Below are positions 25,147-34,240 of a stretch of DNA of 64,000 nt, piece by piece. The first letter of the stretch is position 1, and each line of letters begins with the position of its first letter. Position numbers and translations under genes: made by a program. This DNA comes from Pseudomonas sp. RIT409 (GTDB taxonomy: Bacteria > Pseudomonadota > Gammaproteobacteria > Pseudomonadales > Pseudomonadaceae): positions 62,001 to 126,000 of the forward strand of contig NZ_QARE02000007.1 in NCBI RefSeq assembly GCF_003052515.2. The letters run 5' to 3'. The notes beneath the pieces are model-generated. The model was not told the origin of the DNA. It searched no databases and saw nothing but the letters and a program-made list of their open reading frames with translations.

Positions 25147-27141
25147 ATGAGTGCGTCGAGCGCGCAAACCAGCGCGTCGGTCCGCATGAATGGGCCTGTT
25201 TTCTACTTCGCTGCCAGTTTCATCCTGCTGTTCGGACTGATCGTCATCCGTTATCCGGACGCAGCAGGCCAGTGGCTCCTTGCCGCGCAGAACTGGGCCG
25301 CCAACACCGTTGGCTGGTACTACATGCTGGCGATGACGGTTTACTTGCTGTTCGTGGTGGTCACCGCGCTGTCCGGCTACGGGAAGATCAAGCTCGGTGC
25401 CGATCACGACCAACCCGAGTTCAGTTACCTGTCCTGGGCCGGGATGCTGTTCGCGGCGGGTATCAGCATCACGCTGTTCTTCTTCTGCGTCTCCGAACCC
25501 CTGACCCACATGCTGCAACCTCCGCAGGGCGAAGGAGGCACGACCGAGTCGGCGCGGCAAGCGATGCAGCTGCTGTTTCTCCACTGGGGCCTGCACGGCT
25601 GGGGCGTTTTCGCCTTCGTTGGCATGGCGCTGGCCTATTTCGCTTATCGTCACAACCTTCCGCTGGCGCTGCGTTCGGCCCTCTACCCGCTGATCGGCAA
25701 GCGGATCAACGGGCCCATCGGCTATGCCGTTGACGGATTCGGCATCATCGCCACCGTTTTCGGCCTGGGTGCCGACATGGGGTTCGGCGTACTGCACCTC
25801 AATTCCGGCTTGGATTACCTGTTCGGCGTGGCCCACACCCATTGGGTTCAGGTCGGGCTGATCACGCTGATGATGGGCGCCGCGATCATCGTTGCGGTGG
25901 CTGGGGTCGATAAGGGCGTGCGGGTCATGTCGGACATCAACATGCTGCTCGCTTGCGCGCTGCTGCTGTTCGTCTTGTTTGCAGGGCCGACTCAATACCT
26001 GCTCAATACCTTGGTGCAGAACGTCGGCGATTACCTCGGCGCATTGCCGGTCAAGAGCTTTGACGTGTACGCCTACAACGGCCCAAGTGACTGGCTGGGT
26101 GGGTGGACCGTGTTTTATTGGGCCTGGTGGATCGCGTGGTCGCCGTTCGTCGGGCTGTTCATCGCCCGCATTTCCCGTGGCCGAACCATCCGCGAGTTCG
26201 TTTTCGGTGTCTTGCTGATCCCGCTGGGCTTCACCTTGGCCTGGATGTCGATTTTCGGTAACAGCGCGCTTGATCTGGTGCTCAACCATGGCATGGCGGC
26301 ACTTGGGGTGTCTGCCATCGAGGACCCTTCCACGACCCTCTACCTGATGCTGCAGAATTACCCGTGGAGCAAAACCGTCATTGCCGTCACGGTGTTCATC
26401 AGCTTCGTTTTCTTTGTCACCTCGGCAGACTCGGGCACCGTCGTACTTTCAACCCTCTCAGCCAAAGGCGGTAGCGCTGATGAAGATGGGCCCAAGTGGC
26501 TGCGTGTGTTCTGGGGTGTGATGACGGCACTCATTACCAGCGGCTTGCTGTTTTCGGGCAGTATCGATGCCTTGAAGTCAGCGGTCGTACTCACTTCGCT
26601 GCCGTTCTCGCTGATTTTGCTGACGATGATGTGGGGGCTGCACAAAGCGTTTTACATGGAGTCGCAGCGGCAAATCGCTCAGCTTTATTCCCTGGCGCCA
26701 GTCTCCGGTGCCCGGCGTGGAGGCTGGCGTCAACGCCTCAGCCAGGCGGTGCATTTCCCCTCCCGTGACGAGGTCTATCGTTTTCTCGATCAGACGGTGC
26801 GACCAGCCATCGAAGACGTCACGGCGGTCTTTCAGGAGAAGGGCCTGAGCGTCGTTACCCAGCCTGATCCGGCGAGCCACACGGTAGGGTTGGAAATCGG
26901 CCACGGTGAAGAGCGGCCGTTCATCTATCAGGTCGCGATGCGCGGTTACTTCACGCCGTCGTTCGCGCGTGCCGGAATGGGCTCCAAGCAACTCAACAAT
27001 CGCCGGTATTACCGAGCAGAGGTGCATTTGAGCGAGGGCAGCCAGGATTACGACCTGGTGGGCTACACCAAGGAGCAAGTGATCAACGACATCCTCGACC
27101 AATACGAGCGGCACATGCAGTTCTTGCATCTGGTGCGTTGA
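25147..27141 (+). CDS. betT: BCCT-family choline transporter, BetT-like
   Basis: This 664-aa inner-membrane transporter for quaternary ammonium compounds has 12 predicted TM segments between about residues 15 and 510. It carries the family signature around WTVFYWAWWIAWSPFVGLF followed by ARISRGRTIREF. A C-terminal cytoplasmic tail of about 150 residues is characteristic of osmoregulated BetT-type proteins. The frame is open from 24979, but the ATG at 25147 begins the usual short N-terminus. Choline import fits the upstream BetI-like palindrome and the phosphorylcholine phosphatase gene at 43.7 kb. Betaine or carnitine transport cannot be excluded. Confidence 0.87.
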   Translation: MSASSAQTSASVRMNGPVFYFAASFILLFGLIVIRYPDAAGQWLLAAQNWAANTVGWYYMLAMTVYLLFVVVTALSGYGKIKLGADHDQPEFSYLSWAGMLFAAGISITLFFFCVSEPLTHMLQPPQGEGGTTESARQAMQLLFLHWGLHGWGVFAFVGMALAYFAYRHNLPLALRSALYPLIGKRINGPIGYAVDGFGIIATVFGLGADMGFGVLHLNSGLDYLFGVAHTHWVQVGLITLMMGAAIIVAVAGVDKGVRVMSDINMLLACALLLFVLFAGPTQYLLNTLVQNVGDYLGALPVKSFDVYAYNGPSDWLGGWTVFYWAWWIAWSPFVGLFIARISRGRTIREFVFGVLLIPLGFTLAWMSIFGNSALDLVLNHGMAALGVSAIEDPSTTLYLMLQNYPWSKTVIAVTVFISFVFFVTSADSGTVVLSTLSAKGGSADEDGPKWLRVFWGVMTALITSGLLFSGSIDALKSAVVLTSLPFSLILLTMMWGLHKAFYMESQRQIAQLYSLAPVSGARRGGWRQRLSQAVHFPSRDEVYRFLDQTVRPAIEDVTAVFQEKGLSVVTQPDPASHTVGLEIGHGEERPFIYQVAMRGYFTPSFARAGMGSKQLNNRRYYRAEVHLSEGSQDYDLVGYTKEQVINDILDQYERHMQFLHLVR

Positions 27142-27172
27142 CCGGCCGGCTCTCACGAAATGGATCAGGCAG

Positions 27173-28090
27173 TCAGCGCAACGTCTGCGCCTGGGCGTCA
27201 GCCTTTGTGATTGAGCTTGCTTTGGCGAACGCGGCCTGCTGTTCTTGCAGCGCTGGCGCATCCAAGGCGTGGGGTGCTTGCAGATGGGTGTGCAGCAGCC
27301 GCAGCGCAGGCGTATCGAGCGCCTGTGCCGCGTAGCACAAACCCACCCGGCGTATGAGGCTGGGCGCGCGGGCCGTTCGTGTGATCACGCCGGGTTGGTG
27401 GCTGACCATCGACTCTGGCAGCATTGCCAACCCTGCACCGGCGGCGACCAACCGCAATGCCAGCGTCAGGGACCCAGCGGTGGCCGCCACCGAGCCCGAG
27501 TTGCGGTTGTACACCTCCATCAAGCGTTGATGAGAGGGGTGCGATGGGCAGGTGATCCACGGCACGTTGCTCAATTGCGCCTCGTCCAGATGAGGGTGAT
27601 CGGCCAGCGGATGAGTCACTGGAAGCGCCAGTACGAATGGCTCTTCCCACAATGGCAAAAACAGTTCGTCTTCGCAGCAGTCTTCCTCCACTGACAGACG
27701 CGCATCGCCGCTGCAACCCTCCTGCAGCGTCAACAGCAGATTCGGAACCGCTCTGTAGGCCATGACGAGAAAGGCTTCCAGATGACGGGCAGCGATTTCG
27801 TTTTCCACGCCAATTTCCAGCGCCAATCGGTCATTGCGTTGACGGAACTGATGCGTCAATGCCTGAGCTTCCGCCAGCAATCGGCGCGCTTGTGGATAAA
27901 GTGTCCGGGCATCGTCCGTGACCTCAACGCCTCGGGGCAAGCGCTCGAACAGCGTCGTGCCGAGTGCCTCCTCCAACTGGCGGATCGTTACCGACAGGGT
28001 TGGCTGGCTGGTGTACAGGCGCTGTGCGGCGGAGGTGATGTTGCGTTCCTCGAACACGGCGATGAACGCATTGAGCTGACGCATATCCAT
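27173..28090 (-). CDS. LysR-family transcriptional regulator
   Basis: This 305-aa regulator has an N-terminal winged HTH (residues 1-60; FEERNITSAAQRLYTSQPTLS is the helix-turn-helix region, with a QLEEALGTTLFER wing) and a C-terminal periplasmic-binding-like effector domain. It is divergent from an aldo/keto reductase gene across 133 bp, the usual arrangement for a LysR protein and its target. Its effector is unknown. Confidence 0.88.
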   Translation of the reverse strand: MDMRQLNAFIAVFEERNITSAAQRLYTSQPTLSVTIRQLEEALGTTLFERLPRGVEVTDDARTLYPQARRLLAEAQALTHQFRQRNDRLALEIGVENEIAARHLEAFLVMAYRAVPNLLLTLQEGCSGDARLSVEEDCCEDELFLPLWEEPFVLALPVTHPLADHPHLDEAQLSNVPWITCPSHPSHQRLMEVYNRNSGSVAATAGSLTLALRLVAAGAGLAMLPESMVSHQPGVITRTARAPSLIRRVGLCYAAQALDTPALRLLHTHLQAPHALDAPALQEQQAAFAKASSITKADAQAQTLR

Positions 28091-28159
28091 ATCAGAACCC
28101 GATACCAGCGAGAGGAATAAAGCATTTTTCGGCGGTTGTAAGGGCTGAATATACTCGTT

Positions 28160-28193
28160 TTATCGCTTATCCATTGGCTCGCCTTATCGCTCA
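28160..28193. promoter_or_regulatory. Direct repeat in the LysR/reductase divergent region
   Basis: TTATCGCTTA (28160-28169) and TTATCGCTCA (28184-28193) are near-identical 10-mers 24 bp apart in the divergent promoter region. They may be binding half-sites; no direct proof is possible from one sequence. Confidence 0.3.
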
Positions 28194-28223
28194 CCTGCCA
28201 CTTCCGAAAGAAGAGAGGATTGA

Positions 28224-29261
28224 ATGACCTACATCGCTGCCGAAAATCGCTACGAACGCGTTCCTTATCGCCGGGTAGGCCGCAGCGGCCTGGTGCTGCC
28301 TGCGCTGTCGATGGGGCTGTGGCACAACTTCGGTGACAGCACCCCGATGGACACCCAGCGTGCGATGCTCCGAACCGCGTTCGACCTGGGGATCAACCAC
28401 TTCGACCTCGCCAATAACTATGGGCCGCCTTACGGCAGTGCCGAGGTCAACTTCGGCCGCCTGCTGCGAGAGGACTTCAGGCAATATCGCGACGAACTGA
28501 TCATTTCCACAAAGGCCGGCTGGGACATGTGGCCCGGTCCTTATGGTCAAGGCGGCGGTTCACGCAAATATGTGCTGGCCAGTCTCGATCAGAGTCTGCA
28601 GCGAATGGGACTGGATTACGTCGACATCTTCTATTCCCATCGCTTCGACCCGGACACGCCTCTGGAAGAAACGGCAGGTGCGCTCGCCACTGCGGTGCAG
28701 CAGGGCAAGGCGCTGTACATCGGCATTTCGTCCTATTCCGGTGCCAAGACCCGAGAGATCGCCGGCTTGCTCAAAGAATGGAAAGTGCCACTGCTGATTC
28801 ATCAGCCCGCGTACAACCTGCTCAACCGTTGGGTGGAGAAGGATCTGCTGGAGACCACCGATGAGTTGGGCGCGGGCGTGATTGCCTTCACGGCGCTTGC
28901 TCAGGGCCTGCTTTCCGACAAATACCTCAACGGCATTCCGAAAGACGCGCGGGTCAATCGCCCTGGAGGTGGCTCGCTGCAAGCCTCGCACCTTTCAGAA
29001 AAGAACATCGAGCACGTCAGGGCGTTGAACGAGATAGCCAAACGTCGCGGTCAGAGCCTGGCGCAAATGGCCTTGGCCTGGACGCTGCGAGATCCGCGGG
29101 TGACGTCGGCGCTGATCGGGGCCAGCCGTCCTGAACAGATTATCGAAAACGTCGCTGCGCTGGACAATCTTGCGTTCAGCCAGGAGGAGCTGGTCGAGAT
29201 CGACCGGTTTGCGGTGGAAGGCGGGATTAACCTGTGGGAAAAGCCGTCGTCGGCTGAGTGA
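28224..29261 (+). CDS. Aldo/keto reductase, YghZ (L-glyceraldehyde 3-phosphate reductase) type
   Basis: This 345-aa NADPH-dependent reductase has the full aldo/keto catalytic set: D61 and Y66 in DLANNYG, K97 in STKAGW, H139 in YSHRFD. The GPPYGSAE and MWPGPYGQGGGSRKY insertions are typical of the YghZ/GAP reductase group, which reduces methylglyoxal and L-glyceraldehyde 3-phosphate. AAGAGAGG lies just before the ATG. It is probably controlled by the divergent LysR gene. A REP pair follows the stop. Confidence 0.87.
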   Translation: MTYIAAENRYERVPYRRVGRSGLVLPALSMGLWHNFGDSTPMDTQRAMLRTAFDLGINHFDLANNYGPPYGSAEVNFGRLLREDFRQYRDELIISTKAGWDMWPGPYGQGGGSRKYVLASLDQSLQRMGLDYVDIFYSHRFDPDTPLEETAGALATAVQQGKALYIGISSYSGAKTREIAGLLKEWKVPLLIHQPAYNLLNRWVEKDLLETTDELGAGVIAFTALAQGLLSDKYLNGIPKDARVNRPGGGSLQASHLSEKNIEHVRALNEIAKRRGQSLAQMALAWTLRDPRVTSALIGASRPEQIIENVAALDNLAFSQEELVEIDRFAVEGGINLWEKPSSAE

Positions 29262-29274
29262 TGCGATTGCTTTA

Positions 29275-29362
29275 GTAGGAGCGCGCTTGCCCGCGACTGC
29301 GGTGTATCAGGCAGTATGTAGGTGTCTGACACACCTCGGTCGCGGGCAAGCGCGCTCCTACA
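29275..29362. repeat. REP pair
   Basis: Inverted REP copies (about 29275-29298 and 29339-29362) lie between the reductase and the convergent ntrC, spanning most of the 124-bp gap. Confidence 0.88.
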
Positions 29363-29385
29363 GGGCGACGCGCCTGCCAGGGGGA

Positions 29386-30822
29386 TTAACCCTCATCCCC
29401 CTCGTCATCTTCCCCACCATCGATCTTCATGCCCAACTCCTTGATCTTGCGGGTCAAGGTGTTGCGGCCCCACCCCAGCAGCACGGCGGCGTCGCGACGG
29501 CGGCCTGCGGTGTGCTTCAGGGCGGTTTCGATCATGATGCGTTCGAACGTCGGCACAGCGCTGTCGAGCAGGCTGGACTGACCACGGGCCAGTGCCTGGT
29601 CGGCCCACTGACGCAGTGCCTGCTCCCAATTGGTCACCGGTGCAGCGTCCTGCGGCAGGCTCAGCAACTCTGGCGGGAGGTCGCTGATGTGCACTTCGCG
29701 ACCGGACGCCATGACGGTGATCCAGCGGCAGGTGTTTTCCAACTGACGTACGTTGCCCGGCCACGGCAAGTGTTTGAGGTATTCCTCAGTCTCGGCTTTG
29801 AGCAATTTCGGCTCGACCGCCAGTTCCTGCGCGGCGCGACTGAGGAAATGCTTGGCCAGGGTCGGGATGTCTTCGCGGCGGTCCGACAGGCGTGGAATGT
29901 GGATACGGATGACGTTCAGGCGATGGAACAAGTCTTCACGAAACTTGCCCGCCTGGACCAGGGTTTCCAGATTCTGGTGGGTGGCGGCGATGATTCGAAC
30001 GTCCACCTTGACCGGCACATGGCCGCCCACGCGATAAAATTCGCCATCGGCCAGCACGCGCAGCAGGCGTGTCTGCGTATCGGCCGGCATGTCGCCGATT
30101 TCGTCAAGGAACAGCGTTCCGCCGTCAGCCTGTTCGAAACGGCCTCGGCGCAAGTTGGCGGCGCCCGTGAACGCCCCTTTTTCATGACCGAACAGCTCGG
30201 ACTCCATCAAGTCCTTGGGGATTGCCGCCATGTTCAGCGCAATGAACGGCGAGGCCGAGCGCGGGCTGTGGCGATGCAGGGCGTGGGCCACCAGTTCTTT
30301 ACCAGTACCTGACTCGCCGTTGATCAACACGGTGATGTTGGAGTGACTCAAACGCCCGATGGCGCGAAACACTTCCTGCATCGCTGGCGCTTCACCGATG
30401 ATCTCGGGCGTGCGGGTCAGGGCTGGCGCAACGTCCATCCCCTGCTGTTCCTGAGCATGTTGATTGGCTCGTTTGACCAGCGAAACCGCTTCATCGACGT
30501 CGAATGGCTTGGGCAGGTACTCGAAGGCACCGCCTTGATAGGACGCCACGGCACTGTCCAGATCGGAATGGGCCGTCATGATGATGACCGGCAGCCGCGG
30601 ATGCAGCTCGCGGATTCGCGCCAACAGGTCCAGGCCGCTGGCACCGGGCATGCGAATATCGGAAATGATCACGTCTGGCTGCTGACGCGCCAAGCGGCTC
30701 ATCACACCGTCAGCGCTGTCGAAGCTCTGAGTGGTCATGCCTTCTTGTTGCAAGGCCTTTTCCAATACCCAGCGGATGGAACGGTCGTCGTCGACGATCC
30801 AGACAGTTTCACTACGGCTCAT
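29386..30822 (-). CDS. ntrC: Nitrogen regulation response regulator NtrC
   Basis: This 478-aa sigma-54 activator has a receiver domain with D11/D12 and the phosphorylated D55 (IISDIRMPG), an AAA+ domain with Walker A GESGTGKE (169-176) and the sigma-54 contact loop GAFTGA (216-221), and a C-terminal Fis-type HTH ([20 protein letters not shown]). It activates glnA and other nitrogen-scavenging genes when phosphorylated by NtrB. Its start overlaps the ntrB stop by 4 bp. Likely binding sites are visible upstream of glnA at 35.8 kb. Confidence 0.96.
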   Translation of the reverse strand: MSRSETVWIVDDDRSIRWVLEKALQQEGMTTQSFDSADGVMSRLARQQPDVIISDIRMPGASGLDLLARIRELHPRLPVIIMTAHSDLDSAVASYQGGAFEYLPKPFDVDEAVSLVKRANQHAQEQQGMDVAPALTRTPEIIGEAPAMQEVFRAIGRLSHSNITVLINGESGTGKELVAHALHRHSPRSASPFIALNMAAIPKDLMESELFGHEKGAFTGAANLRRGRFEQADGGTLFLDEIGDMPADTQTRLLRVLADGEFYRVGGHVPVKVDVRIIAATHQNLETLVQAGKFREDLFHRLNVIRIHIPRLSDRREDIPTLAKHFLSRAAQELAVEPKLLKAETEEYLKHLPWPGNVRQLENTCRWITVMASGREVHISDLPPELLSLPQDAAPVTNWEQALRQWADQALARGQSSLLDSAVPTFERIMIETALKHTAGRRRDAAVLLGWGRNTLTRKIKELGMKIDGGEDDEGDEG

Positions 30823-31904
30823 GTCGAAGCTGCTCCTTGTTCCAGCGGCAGGAAGATCGAGAAGGTGGTGTGGCCGGGATGGCTTTCACACTCGATCAGC
30901 CCCTGGTGCTGACTGATGATGTTCTGGGTGATGGCAAGGCCCAGCCCGGTGCCATCCGGGCGGCCGCTGACCATGGGGTAAAAAATGGTTTCCTGAAGCT
31001 CCGGCGGTATGCCGGGACCGTTGTCGATGATTTCGATCTTGCTCACCAATCGGTGGCGCACATGACCAATCGTGAATTGGCGCATGGCACGGGTACGCAG
31101 ACTGATGCGCCCTAGGCGCAGTTCATTTTGGCCGCTGATCGCCTGCATGGCGTTGCGCACAATGTTAAGTACTGCCTGGACCATCTGGTCGCGGTCGATC
31201 AATACGTCCGGGATACTCGGGTCGTAGTCGCGCACCAAGGTGATGCAGCCCTGGCTTTCCGCCTCTACCAGACTGCAGACGCGCTCCAGCACTTCGTGAA
31301 CGTTGGTCATCGCCAGCGACGGCAGCTTGTTGGAGCCGAGCATGCGGTCCACCAGATTGCGCAGGCGGTCGGCCTCTTCAATGATGACGTTGGTGTAATC
31401 CTTGAGGCTTTCTTCCGGCAACTCTCTGGCAAGCAACTGCGCGGCGCCACGAATGCCGCCCAGCGGGTTCTTTATTTCGTGCGCCAGGCCACGCACCAGC
31501 ATTTTGGTGGTTTCCTGCTTGGAGAGTTGGGCCTCTTCCTTGGTGATGCGCAGCAGACGGTCACGCGGGTGGACTTCCAGCAGCAGCATGGTCTGCCCCG
31601 GTGCCAGGATAGGCGTGACGGCATAATCGACCGTCAACGTCTGGCCGGTCAACGCGGTCAGCATCGCCTCACGCTTGGTGAACGGATGCGCCTGTTCGAC
31701 CGCCTGACGAAGCGAGCTGAGGGCTTCGGCGGATTCGGTGAACAATTCACTGATGAATTGTCCATGGCTGCGCTGACCGCTGATTGCCAGCAGCATCTCA
31801 GCCGCTGGATTCATGTATTCCAGGCGAAGGTCCGCGTTGAGCAGAATCGTGGCAGTGGTCAGGTTGTCGAGTAGCAATCGGTGCAACGTATCGCTGATCG
31901 TCAT
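30819..31904 (-). CDS. ntrB: Nitrogen regulation sensor kinase NtrB
   Basis: This 361-aa cytoplasmic histidine kinase has an N-terminal PAS sensor domain (LLNADLRLEYMNPAAEMLL), the phospho-acceptor H142 in GLAHEIKNPLGG, and ATP-binding N/G boxes (NAMQAI, DNGPGI, GRPDGTGLGL). The frame is open to 32012, but the ATG at 31904 gives the canonical MTISDTLHRLLLDNL start. It phosphorylates or dephosphorylates NtrC under PII control. It is 4 bp-coupled to ntrC. Confidence 0.95.
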   Translation of the reverse strand: MTISDTLHRLLLDNLTTATILLNADLRLEYMNPAAEMLLAISGQRSHGQFISELFTESAEALSSLRQAVEQAHPFTKREAMLTALTGQTLTVDYAVTPILAPGQTMLLLEVHPRDRLLRITKEEAQLSKQETTKMLVRGLAHEIKNPLGGIRGAAQLLARELPEESLKDYTNVIIEEADRLRNLVDRMLGSNKLPSLAMTNVHEVLERVCSLVEAESQGCITLVRDYDPSIPDVLIDRDQMVQAVLNIVRNAMQAISGQNELRLGRISLRTRAMRQFTIGHVRHRLVSKIEIIDNGPGIPPELQETIFYPMVSGRPDGTGLGLAITQNIISQHQGLIECESHPGHTTFSIFLPLEQGAAST

Positions 31905-32195
31905 GAATTTCGTTGACCTCTTTTGGCACATTGCACGGGAAGGGGCCCAAACGTGCAGGCTCTGTTTGGTCTTCGCCAGCGTGGATAGCCGCTGATACGG
32001 TGCTTGGCTCATGAGATTGCAAAAACCAAACCAAGGCTCCGAAAAGAAGCGCCCGATGACGCATTTCGGACTTTTTTTGCACCGTCAGCGCAATAAGGGC
32101 GCAGCGCGTCCTTGGCCGTGAACCAAAATGGGCTTTCGAACGCTCGGCTCGTTCAGGTTGTGCACTGTTTTGGAGCTTAGTTGAAATGGCGCCGA

Positions 32196-32840
32196 TTATC
32201 TGAAGAAAGGCAGGATGCTGCTTTCTTCAGGAGGTTTGTCTTTGAGGGGGCATTCGGGACGTACGCCGTAATCGTCGACTTTGCAGGGTTGGGCGAGGCG
32301 CTTTTGCGCCAGGGAGATACGCATCAGGTGAAAGGGTTGGTTGGGGGTGCGCTCGGCGACACGACCGAATTCGTCGACGATTTCAATCGACAGTTGATGG
32401 GTCCCCCGGTCGATGTTGGTCATTGGAAACACCGGACTGCGACCACCTTCTGCATAGACCTTGTTATCCAGCAGTAGGCGGTAGGTATGGCCGGGTTGCA
32501 GCGCCGGGTCGTTGGTGACGGTCACGATCAGATTGCCCTGCATATCCCGAAGGGTACTGTCCGGCTCCGGCGCGAGGATACGGACCAACTGGTAATGGAA
32601 GAGCGGACCAGGCTTTGGTCGGGTGCTGGACGTCTGCGACGGCTTCTTCGGCGTCGACCGGATTTCGTTACTTGGGGCGATCGGCACCTTCTTCGCGTTC
32701 TTGTGCGGCTGATCGGTGAATACCCGGTTTCCTTCGGCATCGATGTAGGTGTAGACGTCGGCAACGGCCGTTTGAGTCAGGGTTATCAACAGACACAGCA
32801 GTGCGACGCGTGCCCAGCTCACTTCAAGGCTTGCCGACAT
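32196..32840 (-). CDS. DUF4124 envelope protein (second of two)
   Basis: This 214-aa exported protein has a signal peptide ending near AVA (residue 27) and, directly after it, the DUF4124 segment DVYTYIDAEGNRVFTDQP. The C-terminal half has beta-rich stretches (LIVTVTNDPALQPGHTYRLLLD) shared with its neighbour. It begins 17 bp inside the end of the upstream paralogue. Function is unknown. The pair sits between ntrB and glnA, a conserved Pseudomonas location. Confidence 0.82.
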   Translation of the reverse strand: MSASLEVSWARVALLCLLITLTQTAVADVYTYIDAEGNRVFTDQPHKNAKKVPIAPSNEIRSTPKKPSQTSSTRPKPGPLFHYQLVRILAPEPDSTLRDMQGNLIVTVTNDPALQPGHTYRLLLDNKVYAEGGRSPVFPMTNIDRGTHQLSIEIVDEFGRVAERTPNQPFHLMRISLAQKRLAQPCKVDDYGVRPECPLKDKPPEESSILPFFR

Positions 32841-33345
32841 GAACGCGCTGCACGGTCAGGTTGACGGTCTGGCTCTGCTGGACGATCTCGGAGCCCTGTA
32901 ACACCTGCACCGAAAGACTATGCTCGCCCCGGTCCTGCTCCAGAACCTGGAAGCGCGGGATATTGCTGGGCGGCCCATAAGGTCTGCCGTCAATCATCAA
33001 TTGCAACATGTGACCGGGCTGTAGGCGCGGCTGTATGGCGACGCCAACGGTGAATGAGCCGTTGTTGGCGCGCAAGGCTTCTCCGTCAGGCAGGTCTGTC
33101 AATTCAAGCACTTGGTATGTCGCGGCCGCTTGCTGGTTCTGAGCAGGTGCTGGACCTGGTGGGGGAGGTGGTGGCGCAACGGTATCGACGCTGTTGAGCG
33201 GTGGCAGGTTGACCGCTTCAGCCTTGGTGCCATCGGGTGGTTGATTGCTATAGGCGGTGTTGCCGTTGGCGTCGGTGTATTTGTAAATCTGCGCGACAGC
33301 GGGAAGCGCAAGCAACAGCAGCACTAAGGCGAGGCTTTGACGCAT
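32824..33345 (-). CDS. DUF4124 envelope protein (first of two)
   Basis: This 173-aa exported protein has a signal peptide (LALVLLLLALPAVAQ) followed by IYKYTDANGNTAYSNQP, the DUF4124 motif, then a Pro-rich linker and a beta-rich tail resembling that of the downstream paralogue (RLQPGHMLQLMIDGRPYG). A GTG start at 33351 is possible, but the ATG at 33345 has GGAG at good spacing. Function is unknown. It overlaps the next gene by 17 bp. Confidence 0.82.
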   Translation of the reverse strand: MRQSLALVLLLLALPAVAQIYKYTDANGNTAYSNQPPDGTKAEAVNLPPLNSVDTVAPPPPPPGPAPAQNQQAAATYQVLELTDLPDGEALRANNGSFTVGVAIQPRLQPGHMLQLMIDGRPYGPPSNIPRFQVLEQDRGEHSLSVQVLQGSEIVQQSQTVNLTVQRVHVGKP

Positions 33346-33472
33346 GAACACTCCATGACCACGATCGGAAAAACGTCCAGCAAGACCTGCGCTATTTCCA
33401 TAGCGTCAGACATTGGGGCCAGCATAGAGCAAAACCAACATCACGGTTGGTGTGCTCGGGCAGTTCTCGGGA

Positions 33473-34054
33473 TCAGCGGTCATCCGCCGGCAAGCATAGG
33501 CTGTCGGACGCCCGCTGCAGCGCGGTGACCGCGATCGGATCGGTCGTCTGGCGCTGGATCTCGACCTGCACCCAGTCTCGGCATGCCTTGTCATGGCGGA
33601 ACGTCTGGAACGCTGCGTATTTCTGCATCATGACCGGCTGCAGCGCGTCGAGCCGCGTGCGAATGCCCGCGGTCAGGCTTTCACCTGGAGTCTCGGGGGG
33701 TTGAGTGGCATGCCAGTGTTCCAGCCGTGCGTATTGGACCATCTTGTTGGCGTCGATCTGGGCCGTCATGAAACGACGCACGTCATCTTTTTCCAGCCCA
33801 TAACGGGTCGCCTGCCCCTGCGCATTGGCGATCACCTGTTGCTCGCGCTCGGTGTCCTGCACCGGCTTGCCGCTGTAGAACTTGCTTCGCGCGACATCGG
33901 TCGCGATGTCGAGGCGCTGATTCATCGCCTCGATCAGCGGGCGAAGTGCGGGAGGGGCGGAGGCCGCCGATGGGGTGGCGCAACCGGTGGTCAGGGCTGC
34001 GGCGAAAAGCATCAGCCAGGGGGAGGCTGGCATTCTTGAGAGTGGGCCAGTCAT
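33473..34054 (-). CDS. Secreted chorismate mutase, AroQ gamma class
   Basis: This 193-aa protein has an N-terminal export signal ending around TTGCA, which could be a lipobox (Cys25) or a plain signal peptide. An all-helical AroQ domain follows: IEAMNQRLDIATDVARSKFYSGKPVQD..RE, then FMTAQIDANKMVQYA. The longer length and export match the gamma class of periplasmic chorismate mutases (chorismate to prephenate), whose physiological role outside the cytoplasm is unclear. It lies alone between the DUF4124 genes and the glnA terminator. Confidence 0.8.
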   Translation of the reverse strand: MTGPLSRMPASPWLMLFAAALTTGCATPSAASAPPALRPLIEAMNQRLDIATDVARSKFYSGKPVQDTEREQQVIANAQGQATRYGLEKDDVRRFMTAQIDANKMVQYARLEHWHATQPPETPGESLTAGIRTRLDALQPVMMQKYAAFQTFRHDKACRDWVQVEIQRQTTDPIAVTALQRASDSLCLPADDR

Positions 34055-34193
34055 AACGGCATCCAGGCAGGAAAGAAGGTGGGACAGTATTCACGAAAGA
34101 CGGTCGGAAAAAACGATAAACATGTACCACTCACCTATGAGTTCGACACGCTCATGCTATACCCGCCGTCAAGACGCGCCTTAAATGACGGGC

Positions 34194-34220
34194 ACAAAAA
34201 AGGCCTCCCGAAGGAGGCCT
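34194..34220 (-). terminator. Rho-independent terminator of glnA
   Basis: An 8-bp stem (34201-34208 with 34213-34220, arm AGGCCTCC, loop CGAA) is followed on the minus strand by a run of T residues (34200-34196). It ends 20 bp after the glnA stop codon. Confidence 0.9.
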
Positions 34221-34240
34221 CTTATCGAACCGCCGCAGAA

